Positions 24,325 to 33,858 of a stretch of 64,000 bases of DNA are shown piece after piece. How positions within the stretch are numbered: position 1 is the first letter of the stretch; each line of letters starts with the position of its first letter. The notes beneath the pieces are model-generated. The model had not been told where the DNA came from and ran no database searches. It saw only the letters and a list, made by a program, of their open reading frames with translations. The stretch covers positions 11,966,001 to 12,030,000 of the forward strand of contig OZ017795.1 in NCBI GenBank assembly GCA_963969395.1. Reading direction: 5' to 3'. Source of the DNA: Pseudoscleropodium purum. Lineage: Eukaryota > Streptophyta > Bryopsida > Hypnales > Brachytheciaceae. The translations under genes were made by a program, and so were the position numbers.

Positions 24325-25524
24325 AGATTTGAATCTTCTTAGCTTAAAATTTTTAATTAACAATATTGATTTCAAAAAGTATATGTTAAAGAATTTTATT
24401 GAAACTCTAAGAAAAAATTCTCTACAAAACTCATTTGATTTTCATTCCTTAAGAAATTGTTAAGTAGAAATAGATATGAGATTGAAGGAAAAATTAAATT
24501 GTAAATAGTTCTCATATAGAATTGAAATACAATAATCCCAATGGTGAGATTGTTATAGGAAGTGAACTTATAAACCCTTTTTAAATTCGATCTTCTTTTT
24601 AAAATTGTGAAAAATGCTTTCAAAAATGAATCCTATAGGTTATTTTTTTTTTTTGAAAGATGCTTAAATTGCTTGAAAAATGAGATTCTCCATCATTTTC
24701 TTATTGCTAGTCCAAATAGAATGAATAAAAGCTTTCTAAGTAGACAAAATTACTTTCTCTGAGAAGTACAATTTGAAAATTTTATTTTAACTTTTTGTAA
24801 TAGAGTTGAAGTGTTGCGATAGATTTCTCAACTAGCCTCCATTGAAAAACAAGGAAAGGTTGCAACTAGTCCCTTTTTTTGCACTATGGGGCCAAATTGC
24901 ACCATTTCAAAATAAACTTCAACTTTTTGCCAAATAAAAGTAATCTTTCATAGCTAGAAATTTCCCATTTCTTCTCAAATGTAAATGAAGTCATCAAATT
25001 TGGATGAAAAAGTGTATGAAAATGATTGAAAAGTGTTTTTGGTCCAAAAGATGGATGAATGTAGAAATATAATGCTTTGGAAATTAAATTTAAGTGATTG
25101 TCATCCCAACACTTTTTTAAAAAGTAAAAAAAAGGGCTAGCTACAACTAGTGGGACAATTCCAAGCTTCTAGGTGCACCAAACCATTTGTCGGGCAGTAT
25201 AGTGTGCCCGAGTGGAGAGGTTCTTAGGGCTTGGTTACATACTCACTCAATGGACAAAGAGCTATAGGAGATGCTATAGGCAAAAATACCAATTCTACTT
25301 TTATGTGGACCCGGTGGGTGGAGAGGGATACGATTAAAAGTTGACACATATTAAATTCTCTCATGATCCACTACTCTCCACCAATGGGATTGTTCACAGA
25401 TATCGATTGAAAATTGAACTCCTCCTTTTCTGTTGCCCACCTTGACAAGACAATCGGTAGAGGCAATTTTGTCTTTTTACTTCTTTTAGATTCAAGTTTG
25501 CCCACTGGGCAAGTGTGTAAGCCC
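24325..25524. other. AT-rich DNA, no gene seen
   Basis: No gene-like ORF. GC content rises from about 25140 towards the promoter-like repeat at 25525. Confidence 0.5.
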
Positions 25525-25840
25525 GCCCTTAGTATTATTGCTGCAGCGGGTGGTCCAATACCTACCCATGATCAAAGGACGGGTGGGGATTGACGACCTG
25601 GTCACCAAGTTATCAACTGTGTTTGTCATCAGTCCTCTGTACAGACAAACCTCCAAGACGGAGGAGAGATTTGTCTGTAAAGTTTATTACGGACTAGATT
25701 ATTACTATTTTGACTAAGTTTCCAGCCTTCCTGGATGTATTCACAAGGAATCTTGGACTTATCATACACTTCCACACATCGCGTTTCAATGTCCCCACTC
25801 TTCGTGGAAGTTCTTGAGAGTAAAGGTATGTGCACACCTG
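25525..25840. repeat. Promoter-like dispersed repeat, copy 2 (orphan)
   Basis: This matches 36725-36985 in order. It has GGGTGGTCCA, CCCATGATC, ACGGGTGGGGATT and GACGACC, followed by a block with GTACAGACAAAC, GATTATTA, CCAGCCTTCC, GTCCCCACTCTTCG and GAGAGTAAAGGTAT. The last part aligns with CATCCCCACCTTGCCTCG and GAGTAAGGTAT at 36943-36981. No copy of the unknown gene lies nearby on either side. Confidence 0.6.
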
Positions 25841-27001
25841 GGCTTAGCTAGCGTTCTTTGCAACAATGTTAGACTACTTTTCTTTGACATGTTCAGACCA
25901 CTGTTCGTTTGTATCCACCAAACCTACGTGGTTGCAGAGCTGGCAAGGTTTACAAGCGTTGTTAACAACAGAGAACTTTCGAACTATTCATTGCTCTTTG
26001 ACATAGCAGGTTGTTATCAAAAAAATCACAATCTTCAAGTTCTGTTGATTCCTGCACACTAACTACGCTCTTTCTTAATGCAAGGTGATAGGGGCAATTA
26101 CTTAACACTTTCATAGAGAAATGAAAGACTCACTACCCTCTTGCTTCATAAGCCATTCATTGTTTGTCAATGCCAATGGGAAGACAATCTTGTTATATAC
26201 ACATGGGGTGGTAGGAAGTAGAGTAAACAATGTGGGGTATGTGAACTCAAATTGTAGGAGGTCAATCACTCATAGTTAAGTTAAAAGCAAGAATTGAGTT
26301 TGAAGTAGAATTTCAAACCTTACATAGGTATTATAAAATGATTTTTTTTTTTTTAAATTTGAACTAAGAAAAGTTGTTATATCAAGTTAAAATTCACCTT
26401 CAAAAATCCATTTGATACTTCAAGTCTTCAAAAAAAATGTTATGGATAAATTTCAAAGAGGTGTTGGAAGGGACATTTTCTTTGACATTTTCCAATATCC
26501 TCTTTGACTTTTGTCCATAAATTTTGATTGAAGATTTGAAATATCAAAAGGGTTTTTGGAGAAGAATTTTTATTTGATTTAATAAAAAAATTTAGTTCAA
26601 AGTTTTTTGAAAAAAAGTATTCTACTATGCCTAAATAAAGTCTAAAATTCTACTTGAAGCATAATCCCTAGGTTTTGACAATAAGTGGTTAAGTTCTCAT
26701 CTTCAAATTATCCTATAGCCTTTGAGAATTCATGATGATCAATGATTTTTATTATAAAAATGATGTCTCCATCCGTCATCCCTTCAAATTTCCACTAAAG
26801 TTTTCTTTCAATTTGCTATCAAAATACTATCTTGATGGAAGAGTTGTTAAATGATATTGGTATTAAATTTCACTCTTTGTTCTTCGTGATTTGTGGATGA
26901 TTATATTACTTTTGAGAAAAAAAGGCAACGTTTGTGAAGTCTATTGAATATTTACTTATGCCCCAAGTCTGAATGGCTAATAATTTCATATGATTGTAAC
27001 C
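25841..27001. other. AT-rich DNA, no gene seen
   Basis: The 82-codon ORF at 25814-26062 starts inside the promoter-like repeat. It has no recognisable features and was not called as a gene. Confidence 0.5.
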
Positions 27002-27760
27002 AAGGTGGAGGCACCAATAACTGATCATTTAAGGGAGCCTACCCATTTTTGGCCACTTAAGCAATTTTACATATCTAAAGCACTGTTTTTTTTAGTGGAG
27101 AAATTTTCCCATCTATAGAAATAGAACTTAGAAGGATCCCATATTTTCTTAGAATTTTAGTTCTCTGAATTTAATTACTATAAATCTTTTAGTTGAAGAT
27201 TCTATTTGATACATTCTTGTCATATAGGCCTTCCTATTTCCAACCATAGGTTCCTTGCAAAATAAACAAAGACTGCAACCAACTGTAATGCACCACAATT
27301 GCATTGAAAATTGTGCCATCATTAATTTCTTGTTGATTGAAAAGAATGTAGTCTATATGATGGGAATGGGTCCCTAGTCAAAAATGGGATAGCTCCCTTA
27401 AACAATTTGGAAGTAGATTCTGTGTAATATGAATTGGTGGATATTTTTCCCATGTAGGAAGATAAGAAATATGGGAATTGCTAAATTTTCAGATTTATAT
27501 TCCAAAATTTGAAATCACAATGCATTTTGGGAGGCAAAAGAACTCTTGACCCATAACCAATATCTAGAGTCTTCCAATTCTGATCATTCAAGACAATACT
27601 TTCTTGCTCACTACTTCAGGTAATGTGGCATGATCTTATTATTTCCAACCTTGAAAAGGACAAAAAATCAAACTTCAAGCTTGAGAACTGGCTAAGGTTG
27701 GAAATAGCTTACCTTCCTAGTTAGATATTGGGCATGGTTGGTTATTAGTGCCTCCACCTT
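27002..27760. mobile_element. AAGGTGGAGGCAC-TIR element, interrupted by another
   Basis: The left end AAGGTGGAGGCACCAATAAC and the inverse right end at 27741-27760 match at 19 of 20 positions. The 373-bp block 27029-27401 is inserted inside it, so the original element was about 390 bp. Homologous interiors occur at 43721-44095 and about 62340-62690. All three share a TTTTCCCA...AGGAAGATA or related block, CTTCCAATT/GCAATTCC, ATTCAAGA, TTTGGGACA-type and CAACCTTG blocks. Confidence 0.7.
27029..27401. mobile_element. GGGAGC-TIR element inserted at TTAA
   Basis: TTAA at 27029-27032 and 27398-27401 flank a 365-bp element. Its ends are GGGAGCCTACCCATTTTTG and, read inward from the right, GGGAGCTATCCCATTTTTG. 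The homologous repeat at 43721-44095 has a single TTAA (43736-43739) at the same place and no insertion. That supports TTAA as the target and defines the element borders. No coding capacity. Kolobok and piggyBac both use TTAA; the GG termini fit Kolobok better, but this is inference. Confidence 0.8.
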
Positions 27761-28477
27761 ATGTTGAGCCAATGCCAAACCATCGTTGACTAAATACTTG
27801 CATCTTTCCACTTTTATTAAAGGTGTTACAATTTTATGGTTATTACCAAACTCCATGTATGCACATACCTTAAGGTGCTATTTGCATGCTTGGACTAGAT
27901 TAGAGGTGGAACTCAAGAGACTAAGTTGGAAGATCAAGTGCAGATCACATCACGCTTCTAGATGTGCATTGGTTCTTCAAGTAAATATTCATTTTTCTAC
28001 AAATTTTTGGGAATGAGTAGTATGTGATATGTAACAATATTTTTGAAACAAACTTAGAAACGGTGTATTCTTAGTTGTGAGTATTGTATGCCATATTAGA
28101 GAAGATAATAAAATGGCTTCACATGATTGTGAATATAAAATTAAGCCAAAATCAAGGAAAATTTGGAATGAAGTGAGACTAGGAGAGAAGTGGAGGATAG
28201 TTTTAAATTATTATTATAAGTAGGGTTGATGAGAAGGAGAGTGGGCTTCCTAATCCTAGAACCAAGGAGAGTACAAAAAGGGAAGGACTTGATCTCTATA
28301 ACCAAAATTAAATTGATTAATTTTCTATGCAAACCACTTGGGCCTAGTTAGATATTAGGATAGGTCTAAGCATGCAAACAATCCCTAAGGTGTCTTCTCC
28401 TAAAACAAACACATGTTTGAGACCCAACATCTTTTAATACTATTTGGAAAAAGTATGACATCATGATGTTAGCAAAC
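27761..28477. other. AT-rich DNA, no gene seen
   Basis: The short ORFs overlap on both strands and have no motif. Nothing further was recognised. Confidence 0.5.
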
Positions 28478-29180
28478 TGAATGTAAGTAGAAGTGAATTA
28501 AAAACACTCGTAGAAAATTCAATTTTTTTGTTGATTTGGTTGTGTTGATTTGGACAACAATTTGTTGATTTGAACAAAAATCAACAGAAATCAATAGAAA
28601 AGTGAACCAAATCACCGCGACCAAATCAAGAGAAAAATTGAATTTTCTACTAGTGACACTAATGTTGAGTTTGATAAGATACTTTGCTAGAATTAGATCA
28701 TTGAGTTGGTTGTGAAGACTTCTTTTGTAGCTCATGTCAAAAAGATGGTGTTGCAAAAAAGTAAAGGTCCCTTAGTGGTACTAGTGTTCCATAGTTTCTT
28801 TTGATTTTGGGAAGGCACAACTATATAGTCATTCAAAAATTATGAATAGGTATCTTAGATGCATAGGTGCCTTATTTGTTTCTAAAATTTTCATAAAAGT
28901 TGTTCATTGGATATTTTTGGTTGTCAATGTTCTTACCATGTTGTACTTATGCTACAAGCATTCTTTGGAGGACAAAAATTTTGAACACTGGTCTAAATTT
29001 TTACCTTGGAGGAAATGCAAGGGTAAAATTTGAAAACTTAGGAATCATCTAGTGATTGAATCATATTTGGAATCAAAGACCCCAAATCAATAGGAATGAG
29101 AGATCATAAAATACAAAATTAATTATGCAAAATAGGTGACAAGTCTTTACTTCTTTCTCCAAGTATGTAAAAAGTAAATC
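28478..29180. repeat. Dispersed repeat, copy 1 (with CACTA hairpin inside)
   Basis: This aligns in the same orientation with 37981-38466. Shared stretches include AAGATACTTTG, AGAATTAGATCA, CTTGGTTGTGAA/GTTGGTTGTGAA, GCAAAATAGGTGACA and TCTTTACTTCTTTCTC. The 151-bp hairpin at 28505-28655 is absent from the other copy. No ORF is conserved between the two copies. Confidence 0.7.
28505..28655. mobile_element. 151-bp CACTA-ended hairpin MITE
   Basis: The left end CACTCGTAGAAAATTCAATT and the right end, read inward as CACTAGTAGAAAATTCAATT, are inverted copies with one mismatch. The interior is rich in GTTGATTTGG/CCAAATCA words. The flanking triplets are AAA and ACA, a possible 3-bp duplication with one change. 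The related repeat at 37981-38466 has no insertion at this point, so the borders are supported by comparison. It is probably a non-autonomous CACTA (En/Spm-like) element. Confidence 0.75.
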
Positions 29181-30538
29181 TTATTTCAATTGTGGTAGAA
29201 TTTTTTTCAATATAATCTTATTAGGTGGCACTTGGTTCCCCTATCTAAAGCATTTAATTTCTTTTTAGGGGAGAGAGGAGTGGATAAAGTGATTTTCACT
29301 AGAGTTACTAAGGTATTTAAATTCTTTGATATGATAAACCACATAAAATGTGGATGATAAACACATTTATTCAATCAAATATCGATATATTCATTCCAAA
29401 ATTGATCATTTCAAAAAGAAAAATTTCTTGTAGAATATTTTGACAAACAAAATTAGTATCGCCCCTTAAAAAAAATTCATTTTCCCACCTTAACCTTCCT
29501 TGTCATTATTAGATTGACAACACACTTTAATTAAGGTAATTGCATACAAAATTATCTCAATAAGCATTCAAACATGCTTCCTAGTTATTAAACTGTTGAA
29601 ATTTTTTGTTTGACCTTTTGGGCAGTCAAAAGGGTGTTTGAGATTCTTTTGGAATGCACTTTTAGAACAATGTATGGACCATAAATTTTTGAAGTGCTAA
29701 AATTGATGTTCCCCAAATCAACTCTAGGCTTTCAATCAACTTCTTCGGGCTCAAGGAGAAGAAATCAACCGTACTAGGACAAAAGAATATTTACAATGCA
29801 ATCTATGGAAGACAAATTGAGAAAAAAATACAATGTCAATTTTGTTACATTGATGGTACTCCAATATTTTGGTACTTTTTAGAATATTTGTTCTAAAACA
29901 CAAACCCATACAAGTCCTAGATTTTAGACCTTCATATACATACATAGGATAATTTTTTTTAGCACCCAAAATGCTCCACTTTAATGAAATTGACATTTTA
30001 CTTTGTAATACAAATGTCATTTGAAAATCAAAACAGGTTTGTGTGATCACAAATAATGGATGGTATTTATAAACGTGTTGGTTTTAACATTTACAAATAA
30101 AATTATATATCTAATATATGTTGTAAAATTTTCAAAGTTTTTTGGGGTAAATTTCAAATTACCATGATTTATTGAGATATAAAAATTATAAAAGTCATAT
30201 CAATACAAAACATGCTTTAAGAATCTAGAAATTTCAAAATATATGTATAATAGTATGGAATATTACAATATAAAGAATTTTTTGCAAACATTCTTTAGTT
30301 AGATTTGTGGTTATCATTGTTCAACTTTGAACTTCAATATAATACTTATTGAAAGTTTCTTTTTCAAAATTTTGAAGTGGAGACATATCAATTAAATTTG
30401 AAAAAATTTCATTTTGTTAGTTTTGCATTTAAAGCAAATGAAATAATTTTGGATGTCACAATCAAGTTTTAATTGGAAAAAACTCAAAATATTGAAATTT
30501 ATTGTACCTAATTATTAGTTTTTTAAAATTTATAACTA
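29181..30538. other. AT-rich DNA, no gene seen
   Basis: There is no convincing ORF. The 99-codon minus-strand ORF at 29751-30050 has no motif. Confidence 0.5.
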
Positions 30539-30707
30539 CCATGTACCATGGTTGTCACATTGGACAGATTACTATTCATTTCACATCCTACGGGACAAGT
30601 TACTATTCATCAGATGTACGTCTTACGTACATCTGATGAATAGTAACTTGTCCCGTAGGATGTGAAATGAATAGTAATCTGTCCAATGTGACAACCATGC
30701 CATGTAC
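30539..30707. mobile_element. Perfect hairpin MITE with 8-bp target duplication
   Basis: The element at 30547-30699 consists of two 75-bp arms that are exact inverse copies, separated by a 3-nt loop (CTT at 30622-30624). It is flanked by CCATGTAC at 30539-30546 and again at 30700-30707. The termini read CATGGTTGTCAC. The motif TTACTATTCAT occurs twice per arm. An 8-bp duplication is typical of hAT-type elements. The absence of any arm mismatch implies a very recent insertion or ongoing repair between the arms. RNA read through it would be a perfect 75-bp duplex. Confidence 0.93.
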
Positions 30708-31659
30708 AAAATAAAAGACAACCAATAAAACTTGAAATTAAATCAATGATATGGACATTACATTAATAAAGTTGGAAGCCAAATATTGGATGAAAATCAT
30801 CCATTCTTCAATATAAAAAAGAATTTGTTTAAGCATCTATAGGACACTTCTAGTCCTCGTCGTTCTTCTAAGGTTTTATCTTGTGAAATAATATGAGCAA
30901 AAAAATGATAGATGGATGATTTTTTTAGAAATGATGAATACACCTACTAGACCAAAAATTGAATCATTTTTGGAAAAGTACTTAGGTGATAGGTCTTTTT
31001 CTTTAAGGGTTAATCCTGAAAAGATGGGTCTACAACCATTTTTCAAACTTCAAAGTCCTTCACAATATATACTTCCATTTTGCAGCTATACATGAATGAA
31101 ATTTTTAAATTTATTTTACAATGATGTGATTTCAAGTCTTTGCATAAGTCATAAAAATTCAAGTTTCTTTTGTAAAAAAATTGTAATTAACCACTATGAA
31201 TTTTTCAATAAAAAGTAAAAAATATTCTTAAGAAAATTTGAGAATTTTCCCATAGGTTTATACTATGGTGTAGTCGTGTAGAACATTGTGATGCAATTCA
31301 ATTCTTTGTGTCATTCAAAAATTCAAAAAGTGACACTCCATGGTTGAAGGCCTAAAGTTCAAATTGAAAAAAATTGTTGAATTTTAGGAATTCTTTAAAA
31401 TTTTAGATTTTAGAAGAGTCTAAACTAATAAGCTTTGCTTCATTAGTTGGACTTAAATTCAAAAAAATTCATTTTTTATGGCTTATATTTAGATTAAAGA
31501 AAAGAGAATAAAAATTGTTAAGATATACAATATTGTCATCCTTGAACTTTTCATTTTTAAAAGTCAAAATGTCAAAAAATACTAGGAGAAGATGATATTC
31601 AACATCTCTCATGGCAACTTCCTCTAAAAAATTTGGATGAAAAAAAAAAAATTTCCATC
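30708..31659. other. AT-rich DNA with an orphan TTAA end
   Basis: CTTTAAGGG followed by TTAA at 31011-31023 resembles one end of the TTAA/CCCCTAAAGG family, but no partner was found. No gene. Confidence 0.45.
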
Positions 31660-32395
31660 TTTGGGGTAGTTGCAAAAAACACTTACCAATTTGGGTTCAA
31701 AACGGCTCTATTACTAGAGTTTTGTAACTTTTGGAATAATTTTTTTTTAACTAAAAAAATATGGATAATTTGTAAAGCATTAAAAATAATATATGTGTAA
31801 AAACTCAAGCCAAAAAAATTTGTCTCTAAAAGTTATGTCCAATAAAAGAGGCCTAGAAAAACGCAAGAAAATAGATACTTTTGAATTTGATTTTTAGAAA
31901 ATAGTAAAAGAATTGAAATAATTAAAATTAAAAAAATCTATTTCTCTAATTTTTTCTTTGGTCCCATGTGAACAAAAATTCATCATAAAATTTTTTCCCT
32001 TCTTCATAATGCTTGCACAAACAATGTCCACTTTCAACCCATGTGTAGTGTTTACATTGGGTTCTTTGCCAAAATTTTCAATAGATGTCTTTAGAATGTT
32101 ACCCCACCTACAAAAAGTCGAAACCTTGGCTTCAAAATTGCATTTGTAGTCCCCAAATAGGACTAAGAACCCCCAAAACAACCAAGGTAGACACCCAATC
32201 AGAGCCACTTTAAAAATAGTAAAATTATTTTTAAAATAACTGAAAAAATTATTTAATGTCTAAATCAACAACATGCACCTTTCCTCCAAATTTCAACTAA
32301 AATGGACTTAAACCGCAAAAGTTATGAGGAAAAACACCTCCATGGAGATTGAGGGGATACGAAAAATGACAAGTGTTTCTTGCAGTCACCCTTTG
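31660..32395. mobile_element. GTTGCAAGAAA-TIR element, copy 2, TSD TTTG
   Basis: The 728-bp element at 31664-32391 has the left end GGGTAGTTGCAAAAAACACT. The right end, read inward, is GGGTGACTGCAAGAAACACT. TTTG flanks it at 31660-31663 and 32392-32395. Read in reverse it aligns along its length with 38944-39663 (GTCCATTTT, TTTAGACATT, AATAATTTTTT and ATTACTATTTT/TTTACTATTTT blocks). The 104-codon minus-strand ORF at 31894-32208 is not conserved in the other copies, so it is not called as a gene. Confidence 0.75.
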
Positions 32396-33858
32396 GAACA
32401 TTCTTGGATTCTTCCAACGGATACAAATTGTCTTTTCAAGACGTTTTAGAGTTAAAGTGTGGTTTCCTTATTTACTTTGGAGAATCCAATTCTTAATGCT
32501 AAAAATTATTATATATCAAGGAGCAAAGATTGAATAAATGAATGCCAAAATTGTACATCTAGAACGTAACCCAATTGTATTATGACTAAAAACAAATGCA
32601 AATTGGACTACAAATTATGAATACCCTTCTTTTGTCCTTGAAATCTTCTCTCCCACATCTTTTGCTCCATTGCTCCATCAATCCTTATTATTGTATTCTC
32701 TCTTCGAAAAATTTGATGTTTCTTAGAACAACAAATAATCTCTTATCACAAAATTGATTTAGAGTAGTAGACTCTGTACTAAAAGATTTTGAACCAATAA
32801 ATGGTGGTTAGAATGTGAAAATCTTGTTGCTTGTAAAAATGTTGAGGTTGACGTAATCAGAGAAGAAATGTTTACAGTAAGTGGAGTGTTGGTGTTTGAT
32901 ATGAGGAATATTGAAAGACTTGTTAGTTCATTTAAAATTTGTACTCGAAGCATTTTTGATTTAGCTCTTCTTTGAGATTAAACAAGATTGAAATTAATCT
33001 TGCTTATTTAGATTGTCTAATCTTTGTGCAAAATTGTTGAATTTTGTATAGAATCTACTACTCCAAGTCGTTTGTACATTAGGTTAATCTTGAATTTTTG
33101 CCAATAGAAAGCATTGTATTAAGAATAACTTTGACCTTAGATCAATGTGAAATATGGGTGTGAATGAAGAGTCTCCCGATGGCAATTCAAGGTTATGTTT
33201 TGTGCTATCTTTGAAGAAATAGAGCTTTGTATGAACATTGTATGCTTCTAAGTCTACAAAGATTTCAAGCATAGTGCAAGCATGATAATAGTAATAGTCT
33301 AAAATTGAAGCACTTAAAAATAAAGAATACTCAAACCACTTTGGATCTAAACTCATCCTTTGTACTAGCCTTTGTAACCAACAACAATGCATCTACTTAC
33401 ATGTTTGGTCAAAATTATTAACAAATGGTGAAAAAATGACTTTGCTATATGTCTAGGGCTACTCATCTTTGACCCTTAAATATGGACATGGATGTTTGGT
33501 GTATGAGGACAAAAGTTCAACTATTTATTTTTGGAATCTTGCTGTGAAAAGAAGAAGTCTTCTACAATAGTTTGACTTCCAATGAATATTTTTGTAATAT
33601 TTTAAGCCAATGATTCACACCGTTATGAAAAGGGATGATTTCCAAGATCACCCCTCTGATTAAGGGTAAAAAAAAGGAGTTGTGTTCATTCACTCTACTG
33701 TCACTTTAACTGGTCTACACATCCTAAATTTTGTATCTGAGTGAAAAATTGGATTCTCAACAAATTTGGCTATCTTATCCAAAGTGGGTCTAGACCACAT
33801 GAAAATTCTTGAGTGCCTGACATGGATAAAATCACCTAGACTATAATGTTCACTTTCA
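32396..33858. other. Intergenic DNA, no gene seen
   Basis: The short ORFs have no motif. About 33455-33475 (GGGCTACTCATCTTTGACCC) loosely resembles the TIR of the GGGAGC family. It ends at the left border of segmental duplication copy 2. Confidence 0.45.

Noticed and set aside
31894..32208. 104-codon minus-strand ORF in a TIR element
   Set aside because: Not preserved in the homologous elements at 18.0 and 38.9 kb, so unlikely to be a transposase or other protein.
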